From contig WBMV01006680.1 of assembly GCA_013396655.1 (NCBI GenBank), positions 558,001 to 622,000 of the forward strand: a stretch of DNA of 64,000 nt. Reading direction: 5' to 3'. Source of the DNA: Campylorhamphus procurvoides (taxonomy: Eukaryota; Chordata; Aves; Passeriformes; Dendrocolaptidae). Both the position numbers and the translations under genes were made by a program. Under the pieces are notes generated by a model. It ran no database searches, had not been told where the DNA came from, and saw only the letters and a program-made list of their open reading frames with translations. Positions 51,431 to 62,701 of the stretch are shown in pieces. How positions within the stretch are numbered: position 1 is the first letter of the stretch; each line of letters opens with the position of its first letter.

Positions 51431-51690
51431 CCGCCCCCTCACCCGGGGCTATCCCCTCACCCCCGGGGCCATTCCTTCACCCCAGTGCCGTCCCCTCACC
51501 CCGGGGCCATCCCCTCACACCGAGCCGCTTCCCCGTCCCCGGGGCCCCCTCGTTCCCTTCACCCGGGGCCGCCCCCTCGGGCCGGGGTAGCCCCGTCACC
51601 CCCGCTCCGTTCCCTGACCCTCCCTGAGCTGGCTCCCTCGCTCCGGTGCCAATTCCCTCACGCCGGTCCCCTCACCCCTGCCCCATCCCC
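51431..51690. repeat. GC-rich minisatellite upstream of CHM exon 1
   Basis: About 13 degenerate units of roughly 19-20 bp, built on CCCCTCACCCCGGGGCCAT, run to the single N at 51691. Copies differ by several bases and decay toward the right end. The G-rich strand is the minus strand. It resembles the DACH2-side array in period and in CCCTC content, but the units are not the same sequence. Confidence 0.75.
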
Positions 51691-51764
51691 NCCCGTCCCC
51701 TCCCGCCGCCGGAACCCCCCGTGCCGCTCCCGCCCTTTCCGCCGGCGCGCGCGTGACGGCGGCG

Positions 51765-51775
51765 CAAGATGGCGG
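51765..51775 (+). promoter_or_regulatory. YY1-like site overlapping the CHM start codon
   Basis: CAAGATGGCGG matches the YY1 consensus AANATGGCGG in the forward orientation, and its ATG is the CHM start codon. YY1 sites in this position are known in TATA-less housekeeping genes, where they help place the transcription start very close to the ATG. The 5' untranslated region may therefore be very short. The motif match is visible; the function is inferred. Confidence 0.5.
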
Positions 51776-51817
51776 ACAGCCTGCCCAGCGAGTTCGATGT
51801 GGTGGTGGTGGGCACGG
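51769..51817 (+). CDS. CHM: CHM exon 1 (Rab escort protein 1), placed copy
   Basis: CHM encodes Rab escort protein 1. It binds newly made Rab GTPases in the cytosol and presents them to Rab geranylgeranyl transferase for C-terminal prenylation. Its loss causes choroideremia in humans. The exon encodes MADSLPSEFDVVVVGTG, close to the human N-terminus, which differs mainly by conservative changes. The VVVGTG is the first beta strand and glycine loop of the GDI/REP Rossmann-like fold. Exactly 49 coding bases precede the donor GTACGG, matching the human exon 1 boundary (c.49). The ATG sits in a strong context, with A at -3 and G at +4. This copy, rather than the one at 50575, runs on into intron 1 without a gap, so I take it as the true one. 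The protein continues at 62635. Confidence 0.95.
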
Positions 51818-54800
51818 GTACGGCAGCGGGGCGAGGGGTGAGGGGATGGCGGCCCCGGGGGCAGCGGGGCGACGGGCTGGCCGCGGGGCGGTGTCCGGGA
51901 GGGCGCTGTGTGGGCGCTGTGGGGCTGTGAGGCGCTGCTGAGTACCTGAGGGCACACCTGAGGGAGCACCTGAGGGGACACCTGAGGGCACAGCCTCAGC
52001 CCTCCCCGGCTCTCGCAGCCCGCCCTGGGGTCACCGATAGCACTTGAGTGTCCCGGCTCGCTTGGCGATAGCGGTGTGGCGGAGGCCGGGTGGGGCTGCC
52101 CTGTGGGACCCCCTGCACAGGCCGCCCCCGGGGACAGGGGCTCTGTGGGGCCACAGAAAGGCTCGTCTCACTGGCCCTACACCCTTACCGGCCTTTATTC
52201 GAAACATCATCCTGCTGGGCAGCTTTGCTTCCGTGTGCCGGAAACGGCTCTGAGGAGCTAAACTCTTATCTCCTTGCAGTGTAGGTGGTATGTGCTCATA
52301 GTATGTTTTTTGCCATGTTCTGTAATACCAGAGCTTTTACACTTAATTTTTTTAATCTCTCTGTGTGCTTAAAAATAACACAAACTTTTTGAGCCCTTCT
52401 CAGTAAAGCTTATTTCTCAGTCTGTGAACGATTGCACATACCAGAGCCTTAATTCTGAACTTTCTGCCCTTTCTGCCTCCTGTACAAGTTCATCCTGTTC
52501 AGTCAATAATGAGTGTCTCACTGTGTACCTACAAGAGAAATTTTAAAATGCTCCTTCAGAAGTAAGGTTCTTGCTGTTTGTGTATCAAAATAATGTGTAA
52601 CTATTGAAATAGATTTCAGTTTGTAGAACCCAGTGACAGTGACCTGGTTCAGGCTGGTCTTGATAAGCCCCCCCACCTTAAATCAGCACTGAGCTCTAAC
52701 CTTAAAATGCTCCAAAAACATCAGTGTTTATAGGTCCCAACTTTACACCAGGGTTTTGTTTGCCTTTGTGAAGAGCTCAGGGTGTTGGTTGGAGCACAGG
52801 TGAGAAGACACTTCTAAATGTCAGTATTTTCCATGTGAAATCAGCAGTTGTTTTTGGAGTTGACTAATCTGTCAGATTGTGTCCTTGGGATTTAAGATTT
52901 CCAGTAATCTGGAATAGAATGAGATAAAGGAGTTCTGGTTGATTTCTGGAGTGTCTGAGAAGTTATAAAAACATATTGCCCCCATTGTTGACCAAACTCT
53001 ACTAAAAATGCAAGATTAATGTTATTGAACAAATGAGAGAAATCCTTTCTGTGTTCTTAACCCTCTTGTATGGAGTGGAAACCCTACTAATGAATCTGAA
53101 ATTTTCATAGGTCTACAGCTTTGTGAATATTTTGAGTGTATGAGAAGAATAGTTAATAATGAAAAGGTAAACTATCAAACTAGAAGGGTAAAATATTAAA
53201 CACTGCATAACTTCTGTGGTTTTTGACGGTAATCCATTCTTTACTGCTGTGAGGAAAGCAGTGTATATGGAGATGATGGAGAAACTGAAAAGTTTAGAAA
53301 AAATATATTACTGTTAGGCTATTTAGCAATTCTAGCCATTAAGGAAATGAGAACTATCTGTGCAGAGGGCAGGTCATGTGCAGCCATCAACTCTGATCTT
53401 TCCTCTGGACTGAGGTGTAATATTGGAGCTTTGATGCTGGGGGAGGGAAATTCTCTGAGCTCAATTCTCCTCTGAAATATGCTGTATTTGATGGTGTGGG
53501 TTGGTATTCAGGGATGACCTTTGGCCCAGCTGTAGAGGGTTCTGCTATCACTAATTTCAAGATTTTCAGTATTCTGCATTTTAGGAATCTGTTTTTTCTT
53601 TGCTTCCTTTTTACTCAGAACATACGTAAATGGTGACTAACACTGTTGACTGACTGGTGGTTTTTTAATCTTTATTAAATTACACTGTATGGAAGATTAC
53701 TTAGAGTAAAACTTTCCTCTGTCTTTGGGAAGTGACTCCTGAGGGAATGTCTTAGCCTAGTCTTCAACTCTGCTTTCTAATGCTGTAATAACCAGTGCTG
53801 AGTGTACCTATGGATATTTAATTGTCATCTTGTAATAACTAAAATGTTTGTGTTAATGGTCATTTTGATGCAGAGTGGTAATTGCATTGTTTTCTACATG
53901 TGTGGCCTTTTCCTGGTTTTATAATTTGTGCAGCTCTTAATTTTAGTCATTAAATTGAGTGGTTAGATTTGAATTTGGTTTTATTTCAGGGTCATTTAAC
54001 TGTTTTCCTATATTAAGCTTAGTGCAAATGGAACCTCACACTAAATTTTAATCATCAGTGCTTCAGTTAATGTTTAGACTCAATTAATTCATCAATATTT
54101 CTATGGGAATAGATAATTCTCCTGTTGAAGAAAGTTCTTTGCCTTGATCCAGATTAAACATTTTCCTGTGTGGACAAGTTTAGAGCAAGATGGATGTGGG
54201 GTATAAAAATACTCCTCCTGGGGGTCTCAACAGCTAAAGTTTCCCTACTCTCGTGGAGTTAATATCCATAGTTCCAAAGAAAACCACATTATCTCATGGC
54301 ATAAAACTGGTGGGCATATCTTGAGGTTTTTGCTGGCAACACAATATGAGAATTAAAGCTGTTATGACATTTTTCTTTTACTCTACTCCCTTTTTTGTTG
54401 CAGCATTGAAGTCCCTCTTTGCTCCTTGCTCCCTCCAGTCTCTTGTATCCCTGCTTTCCTGCTTTCTGTACATAGTACTGTGGTCAAATTACCCACTAAC
54501 CAAATAGAAATGAGTTTATTGGATGGTTCTTGGCCAAAGCAAATGCTCTGCAGAGTCATCAGTCCTCAGGGCAGGTCTGCTGTTTGGGAAGGTCTCTTTT
54601 TTGTGACTTGATGCCTGTCGATTTTTCTTGTCTAGAAGCCTGTAGGACCCAAGTAGGGAGGGCTGATGTAAGTGCTTGCTGAAGGAATTCAGGCTGGGCA
54701 TTAGTCATGTTCATTATTGATCAGCTTTTGTGGGGTCACTTTTAACTAGTGCAGACATTCAGTAGTGGTCCATTGATAGTGAGAGGCAACATGGGAAGTT

Positions 54801-57800
54801 CTTTGGTAAATACCCCAAAACCAGGCATCTGTTTGAGAGGGACAGTCAGAGCTGGGAATCAGTGGCAGAGTTTTGTCTTCAGGAAGTCGTCCAGTAGGAA
54901 AATTCAGAGGCAAAACATTGAGCAACCTTGAATTTAGGGCAGAACCCCCTGTAAATGCAAAAATTTGCAACGTGGCTGTGCATAGTGGTGTGGATACAGG
55001 TGCAGGGTCATCCTTACCTTTGAATTCCTTCAGCTGCTTGGATGGTACTCAGTCTTGACTTCTTAAACTTGTCCCTGATGCTCCACAAGGCCTGCATTAA
55101 CTGCTGGGGAAGTTGTAAAGGATATGACTCTTTAAAAGGTGGTGTATGCACAAGTTTGTCTGCCAGTAATTCTAATTTTTTTCTAAAAAGGAGTTATTCT
55201 TTATAAAAGCAGTCACAGTAAATTTTCTAGTTCTATGCAATTTTCTTTCCGTTCTGGTTTTCAGTGGTTATAAATAACACATGAAATGACTTTCAAGGTA
55301 GAAAGCAGGAATCCATTTTGAAATATTCTATAAAATAAAGAGTGATTTATGGTTTCATACGATTTTGGCTGAAAGCACTCGGGCTTTGCCAGGTCATCAA
55401 AGTCCTGTCAGGAGAATCTATTATTTATTGTTTGGTATGCTGGGAGTGGTGTAAGTACTTTATGTTTATCTTATGTAAGTGTGGTGTTAGGAAATATCAC
55501 TTCCAGATACTAACACTATTTTTAAAATACACCTTGAAAAACTACCCTGAATATTATAGATGTGAATTTTGAAGTTAACACTGAAAGTTGGTTTTAAAAA
55601 ATAAATAATTCCTAATGTTTTTATTGTTGCAGGATATTTTTAGGATGTGCCAAAAATGTTTTCTAATACATCTTTTGGGCTGGTATTTTGGTTACATTAC
55701 CTTATATAACTGCACAGTCTTCAGTTTACATCAGCAGCTATTTAGAGTTGAAAGCTCGATGGAAAACCAGCTGGAGATGGGTATTTTTTGACGTCAGTGG
55801 TCATTGTGGACTAACACAGTGGCACTGACTTGTAACGTTGATGTCTGGAAGGAGGAAATAGACCCAAATTTTTATTATCATTTGTAAATAAGTTATTGCC
55901 TGTCCATGAGAACGTCAAACAAAATGAACACTGACTCACTGTCCTGTCCAATGTCCTGTGCGTGTCACCCTTTCATTTTTCCAGTATTCTCCAAATGTAA
56001 ACTTGCCTTTATCTTCTTACTGTTTTTTTAACCTGACTATAATTGAGGGGTTATGTTCTGGTGTGGTTTCCAGTCTGGATTCTGGGGTGTAGCAGAAGTG
56101 CTGTTACAGCCACCTTGGAGGTTTGGGCTCCTACTGATGCCTCAGACAGGTTTCTTTCCCAGATCCTATGCAATGGCCCTGGCTGCTCTTGTGACAAAAC
56201 TCATGTCCTGTGAACCCTTTGTTGTCCTTCTCAGCCTGTTTGTGTTCTTCAGGTTTTCCAGGTTATATTGCTGATCCTACAAAACAAGAGACTGTAGGAC
56301 TCCTGTGACCCTACTTTGAAAAATACAGAGTAGGTCATCTGCATATCAAGATGACAAACTCCTTTAGAAAGAGGCTTAGCAGAGGACTCCAAAGTTCTGG
56401 TGTCAGTCAGGAATAATCAAAATACATATTTGGCTCTTCCAGTAGGAACTGCCATTCCACTGGGAGGAGAAGGGCCATAAAGCTGGGGGTTCAGTCCTCC
56501 CTGTAGGGCACTGCTGTGCTGAGGCTGTGCTGGAGCTGGCCAAGGCACCTCAGAGAGCCTCTGCTGGTACTCAGGGAACACGTGGAATTGCTGATGGAGA
56601 GGAAACTTTTTAAATCTGCTTTTATGAAATGTTTAAAATTGTATAGTGAGCAAGGAGAGCAAGCCATCTTCCCATGGGGAAGTGGAAAAGGAAGTGAAAG
56701 GATCAGAAGACTTGGGTAAAAATACACCTGAATGTGTGTCTTGCTATGTAGATCTTTTAATACATGCTTTATCTGCTGCTATTGCTTGAATTTAATCTGT
56801 TTTAATCTATTAAGAAAGACAACAGATAAAATCCAAACGATTCTTTGTGTCTTAAAGAAAAAAATGAAATCATATTGAATAAAGAAGGTTTGTAAGCAGA
56901 CTTCTCCTGCACATACTACAGCTCTAAGTGTCTGATGGGGCACAGATAACTATGTTACATTACAGTGTAGGAGAAGAAACTTCTTACTCGTGGCTCCGTC
57001 CTTGACCGTCTATGATTTTTCACTTGTCTCAGTGGGTTGGCATTCTAAACCATGTTCTGTAATGCAGAAATACTTTCTGATAGTGTTCTGCAATACAAAC
57101 ATACATAAAAATTAGTCAAATGTACTATTCAAATTTAATTAACTATCTTTAACTTAAAATATTATATAAAACAAATATTTTAATTTCCAAATAAATTATG
57201 AAATGCCTTTTAAGTTCCATATGTACCAAAAACACACCATGAAGATTGTGTAGGGAGCTCCTCCAGTCAGCTGCTGTTCTCTTCTTAGAAGTTCAGATGC
57301 AAACAAAATTTATTGCAGCTGGTCAACTGTCTGACTCCAGAAGATTGTTTTGAAATTGTCTGTGTTTCAGCATTTTTAATATATTTCCTGTCAACATTTT
57401 ATATTATGAAAAAGCCACATGTGATTTATTTAGTAGACACAGTTAAGCAAATTAAACATTTAAGCCTTTTCAAGATGAATCTCATGTAATTCAGTAAAAA
57501 CTTACCAGCTGGGTGACTGTGAAATAGTTTGCAGTGAACAACTTGGGAACCAAGATCCCTCCACACATATGAAGCTGTTTATAAATTGCCCAGGGCAGTG
57601 ACTGTGTCCATTTAAAGGCAGTGCATCGCTGGAGCAGCATGTACAGCTGCTAAGCAGGCACAGTGTGTAAGCCTAAAATTAATTAATTTTTGATTACACA
57701 GAGGTGAATTATAACTTTTTGTTATTTTGTAAAACTTTTAAAACTAATTGGCTTTTAAAGCTGAAGAAAAAAGTTTTGTAGCTTAGCGGTTATATCAAAG

Positions 57801-60800
57801 TTTAATTTTGCTGTGTTAAAGCTAAAAGTAGGATTGGTTTTTTGATAACTAAATAATGTAACTAATTCCTCTATCTTTCTTTGACGTCTAAAACACTGTT
57901 CTTCAAAATGAAAGTATGGTGGATTTTGCTTCATAGGGAAGGTGCAGAAATTCATGTAATGGAGATTATCTTGGTCAGAGGCTGCTGGAAACAACCAGCT
58001 GCAGACTTCAAGGTCAGCTTGCAGCAGCCACCTCTGTAAGATTTATTGAGATTAATCTGTTATGTATCCAAGAAGCCTGTGCTGGAGACAGTGCTCAGCC
58101 AGTGGCAGTGAGAGCCAGTGCTGGCTCAGGGGACTGTGTTCTTTATCAGAGGATCATCCTGAGCCTGTGTCTGTGCTTTGGGTGTGCTGGGGGCCTTCAG
58201 TCCATGCTGCAGCCCTGCAGTCTCTCAAAGCAGTCCCAGTGCACTGGACAGAGAAACTGGTCCTACAGACCTCATGTCCTGCACACTGACGTGGCCACAC
58301 CACCATGTTCGTTACTCTAATTAGAGCCAGCGTGGTAGGATTTAATCAGCTTGCCATTTGTTGCTTTCCAAGAGAAGCAAAAGTCCAAACACAGGAGAGC
58401 AGGTGTGTAGCCAGCATTGCTCCTGGGCCAATTCCAGAGAGACTCCAGTGGGTTCACTCTGACTTTGCAGTCCGGCAGTGAATGCATCACCTGCTGGATA
58501 GGTGTCCAATACCACCTATGAAATTCTAGCTATTAGAACATGGTAGCAATCCAGAGACCACTAATGAGTAACATTGCTAATTTTATCCTTATGTCTGTGT
58601 GCAGATGGAATGTCCAACCACACTGAAATTTTACATTTTTGTTTCCTTGAGAAGGCCAGAGAGGCTAATTTAATACTGCATCTGATAAGTGGAGGTTAGT
58701 AAGTGGAGAGAGAAGGCAATGGCTTTAAGGAATGATGGTAGAGATTCCACCTAGTACTAACCAGTCCTCCTTCATGAAGGAAAATTCTTTGTTTCTGTTT
58801 TTTCTGATAAGAGTAATGAAGTGCAGTACAAGTAACATGATGCAAATATTTCACGTGTAAGCATTCTAAAGTGGGGATATGAAAGGGCCAGGAAACAGAG
58901 TGTTTATATTTCTTGGTAGAAAGCATTGCTCTTTCTGAATTGATTCTTCTTCAAATACAAAGAACTTTTGAGTCAGCACATTAAATTGATACAAGAATTG
59001 TATGGAGTCCTTATTCCTCCACATAAATCCCTTTTATGCTGCCAGATGTTTTTGTATAACACACTGAAGTCTGGATCAGATGCCACTTTTTTGTGGTTGG
59101 ATCATGTAATTCCTATTCGGACTCCTTATTTCCTGCTAATACCATTGCAAATCTAAAAATTGCCTGGATTTGGAACCTTATTTGAGAAAATGTTCTTTTG
59201 TAGTAGCCCTTTTCATTTCAGATAAAATGTGTGCTTTGCTTCACAGTAACTAATACACATAATACCTCAATAGGAAAATACTGGTTATTGTTAATTGTAC
59301 CACAGAGCAATGCTGATTCAGTAATTTGATTGCTGATTTTGATAGCATTATAATCTTAGAATTCTTTAGTGATAATCTAAAAGGAGGTGTACATTCTCAT
59401 TTTGGTTTTGCTGTTCTAAGTGATTAAGTTACTGGATCCAAATGATTACTTAACTGCCTGTTCAAACACATCATGAGTGATACAGGTTATAGTATTAAGT
59501 CCTTCATCCCTTAAGCTGACCAAACCAGCAGCTGACTGTTCCCCGATAGGGATAAGTGGCAGGAAGTGTTAGAATAATCTTCATGAGGAAAAAGGCCTGG
59601 AGATACCCAGCTTTATTTACTCCTTAGGCATGAGGGAAACTTCAGAATCTGGACTGTGCTTTGCCCAGTAGCGAGGGTCTGAACACATTTCAATATCTGG
59701 ATATAATCCACCTTAGAGTTTTTGACAAATCAAAGTCCAGAATAGAAAGCTGTTTCCAAGCAGGAACAATTCATAATATAGTGATATTTCTCTGTTACTG
59801 AATGAGGTGAAGGGGACCTATATTATACAACTCTGTGAGCATCCAGTAAGAGACAGTTCAGCTTCCCCTGCTGTCATTTCCTAAATTACTATTTCTGTAA
59901 GGAGGCTTTTCCTAGTTAGTTTTGTCCTAGATTTCTGAGAAGGACTATCTCTAACTATGATCATGGTGTATTTACCAGAATGTTCTTTCTTGGAAAAGGC
60001 TTTTGTAGCCATCCTGCAGACCAGATCACATTGAGCAGTAACTTCATTTGACAAAGCTGCCTCTTTTCCATGTGCCTTTGTTTCTGTTGGAAAGAGAATT
60101 CAGAAACTGGTGCTGCAGCACAGTCTTATTTGTTGGCTTTACTGTGGTTTTGTCACACAAGAACAAATAGTGTTTTGCTCCCTCAGGTTGTTGGAGAGCC
60201 TCTCCAAAAGGAGGAATTCATAGGCCTTGCCTTTCAGCCTCATTCTGTTCCCAGTGGGTACGTGGCGGGCCACGGCATCTTAGAAGCAAAGGGTTGGTGA
60301 AGAAAATTGATGCCAGCTTTCACGAGCAAGGGAGCTAATTCAGGGAACAATTTCATCCAAGGTTAATGGAAGAACAGACCTCCAACACAGTATCAATTGG
60401 ATCAAGCTTAAAGCAATCAGTTATGCCCTGGTAGCTATAACTCCAGCCCAGGTCAGCCAGGCAGCACTAGTGATGTTTTACAACACTTTCTCAGTGGCTT
60501 TTATCAATAAGGAAAGAGAAATAAGTTTCTCAATTCCATTTCTAGAGTAATACTCTCTGTGCCCCATTGACGGAAAGAAAACCTTTTTCAGGAACTCCCA
60601 ACAAAATAGTAGTTGTAGATCCTATTGCAGATAGTTTATAGAGGGAGTGAAATGAAAGGTATATATAAACATGGGGCCTGCTGAACGTGGAGCTGCACTC
60701 ACAGGGTCTGTGTCAGTCCTGGAGGGTGTGCTGCAGTGAACTGTTTTCTCTGGTTCACGGTGGGCTGTGTTTGGAGTTCTTGCTTCCAAAAATTCAGCTG

Positions 60801-62634
60801 AAAAGACTATTGGCCTTTCCAGGCTGTGAAACAAATGTCCACCAAACTGGTGGGATTGTTCGTCCCTCTTTCTGCTCCTGGAGGTTAATTCCATGGTAAA
60901 CCTTCTCTTGCCATGGCAGGCCAGCAATGCAAAGCTGTGGTCACTTTTTCTGCTTTATCAGTTCAGAAGATGATTTTCTTTTTTTAACCCATCCAGATAG
61001 TAATCATTAAACCCAGAAAATTCTGAAGGGAAGTTGTAGCTATTTACCTGGGAAATTTGTCATGCCTGTCTTAAACCTCCTCTTTTGTATTGATCCAAGC
61101 ATTCATGCTTTTGGACACCACTGTGGAACTGCTCTCATAAAAACTGATCCTTTGCTTGATGTGGAAGGAGGTCAGGAGTGGCAGGAGATAAAGGCCAAGA
61201 GGTTGAACCTCTCTGTTTTGATGGTTGTGTTTGCCTTTGCTGGCTTAAAGAGTTTGTGAAACTGTGGTCCAGTGTATCTAAGTGCCAAGGGGTGTTTTCT
61301 AGACTGTATTTCAGGTTCTAGAATTAGTAAAGACTAACTCAGCCATTTAAAATTATTTGTTCCTGTCTCTGTGAGGGTTAAATTGTTTTAATATCATGTT
61401 GAAGTCTAACAGCTTCTTACTGTAAGTGAAAACTGCTGCCTTACAAGTACTACAGTTATCCAGTAAACTTTATTTAACATATGGCATTGTGTTTTAAATG
61501 AATGGTCACATTGGCAACGTGTGGTGATTTATTTGTTTGTGAAGGCAGTGTTCCTTCTGAAGAAACACACAAGTGGAAAAGGCCTGGAATTCTGCTGAAG
61601 GTGATGTTTGTCATGAAGGAAGCCAAAGCAGACTGTGCTCTTCCACACCTGCTCTCTCACTCCCAGTTCTTTCTCTGCAGTTGCAGTTGTGCAGCTGCTT
61701 CTTATGCTGCTGTAAATCAGATCAGCCACACACTCCTTTCACTTTGTTTAATCTCATCCCTTAATTGAATACGTGGCCTAAGTGTCTCCTAATACCAGTC
61801 CCTTAGAATTTTAATTGCTGTTGCTGAATTACCTGCTTAAACAGCCAATAGATCATTTAAAAAGAGATTTCAGTGGAGTTAGTGCCATGCAGCTTCTTAG
61901 CTAGTGAGCTGTCCTGCTTTCCTGAACCTGCTTGGAGATCCAAGTCATCCAGCTGGGCATATGAAATCTGCTGAGTGGGAGGAGGCATTACAGAACAGCC
62001 TCATTTATTTATTAGGCTTCCAAATGGCATCCTGGGCCATTCCAAGCATGTATTGCAGCTAGAGGAATATCACTAGCCTTTTGGTGTACTTTTTTACTAC
62101 ATTTTTTTTTCTAAATATAATGGAAACACTGATTACCCAGTGTAATTGCATGATGTGGGAGATTTTGATAGGAATATCACTTTAAGGCCAACCACAGTCT
62201 TTATGTCAGACACTTGGAAATGAACAAAAACGCCTCATGTAATACCTGTCTGCTTCAGGAGGGATGCAGTTACAGAGCATCCCACTAAAATTTGAGTATC
62301 ATTGTGCTGGCAAGTGCTCAATCTGTTTATCATCACAAGGTTTCTGGAGAAGACACTGGTGCCAAGCTTTAACTCAGTAGTGTTTGCAAGTGACATGTGC
62401 CATACAGTTACTAAAAAAGGAAACAAAGTGTTGCATTCAAGACAGTCATAAGAAAATGTTAGCACAAAATAATATTCATTATTTTAGTAGCATGAGACTT
62501 TTAAAAATTCCAGTGACTCACGTTGTCAAATTTCGTTTGTTTGAGTTGCCTGCTTCTGACCAAGCTCTGCCTTCATTTCAATTTTTAATATGTCTTAGCA
62601 TGCTAAGTTCTCCAAACTGCCTGTGTCATTTCAG
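51818..62634 (+). other. CHM: CHM intron 1
   Basis: This 10.8-kb intron runs from donor GTACGG to acceptor ATTTCAG. Its first 300 bp are still CpG-island sequence with a 12-bp tandem repeat. The rest is unique AT-rich DNA with no CR1, no other exon and no RNA gene that I can see. Open frames within it are short and unrelated to known proteins. Confidence 0.85.
51944..51991. repeat. 12-bp tandem repeat at the start of CHM intron 1
   Basis: Four units of ACCTGAGGGCAC or near variants (GAGC, GGAC endings) follow each other without spacers. The same array appears in the false duplicate at 50750-50797. Each unit carries a CACCTGA core that resembles an E-box, though this may be incidental. Confidence 0.85.
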
Positions 62635-62701
62635 GTTTGCCTGAATCCATTGTTGCTGCAGCGTGTGCCAGAAGTGGCCAGAGAGTTCTTCATGTGGATG
62701 C
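62635..62701 (+). CDS. CHM: CHM exon 2
   Basis: The 67-bp exon is flanked by an acceptor ending ATTTCAG and a donor GTAAGT. Joined in phase to exon 1, it completes the glycine and reads [21 protein letters not shown] plus two bases of the next codon. This is the conserved LPES-I-AA-RSG-VLHVD segment of Rab escort proteins and GDP-dissociation inhibitors, the second part of the nucleotide-fold-like N-terminal domain that helps form the Rab-binding platform. The length and phases match human exon 2 (c.50-116) as I recall it. The exon was found by reading the sequence, since its open frame is too short to stand out. Later exons lie beyond the right edge. Confidence 0.95.

Larger units (their letters stand above)
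51300..52160 (+). promoter_or_regulatory. CHM: CpG-island promoter of CHM
   Basis: GC-rich, CpG-dense sequence surrounds CHM exon 1. There is no TATA box. Just upstream of the start codon are TTTCCGCC, an alternating GCGCGCGCG tract and a TGACG half-CRE, then a YY1-type motif over the ATG. This is the usual make-up of a housekeeping promoter and fits the broad expression known for CHM. The promoter also contains a minisatellite and a single-N assembly join at 51691, so the upstream sequence is not fully reliable. Confidence 0.75.
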
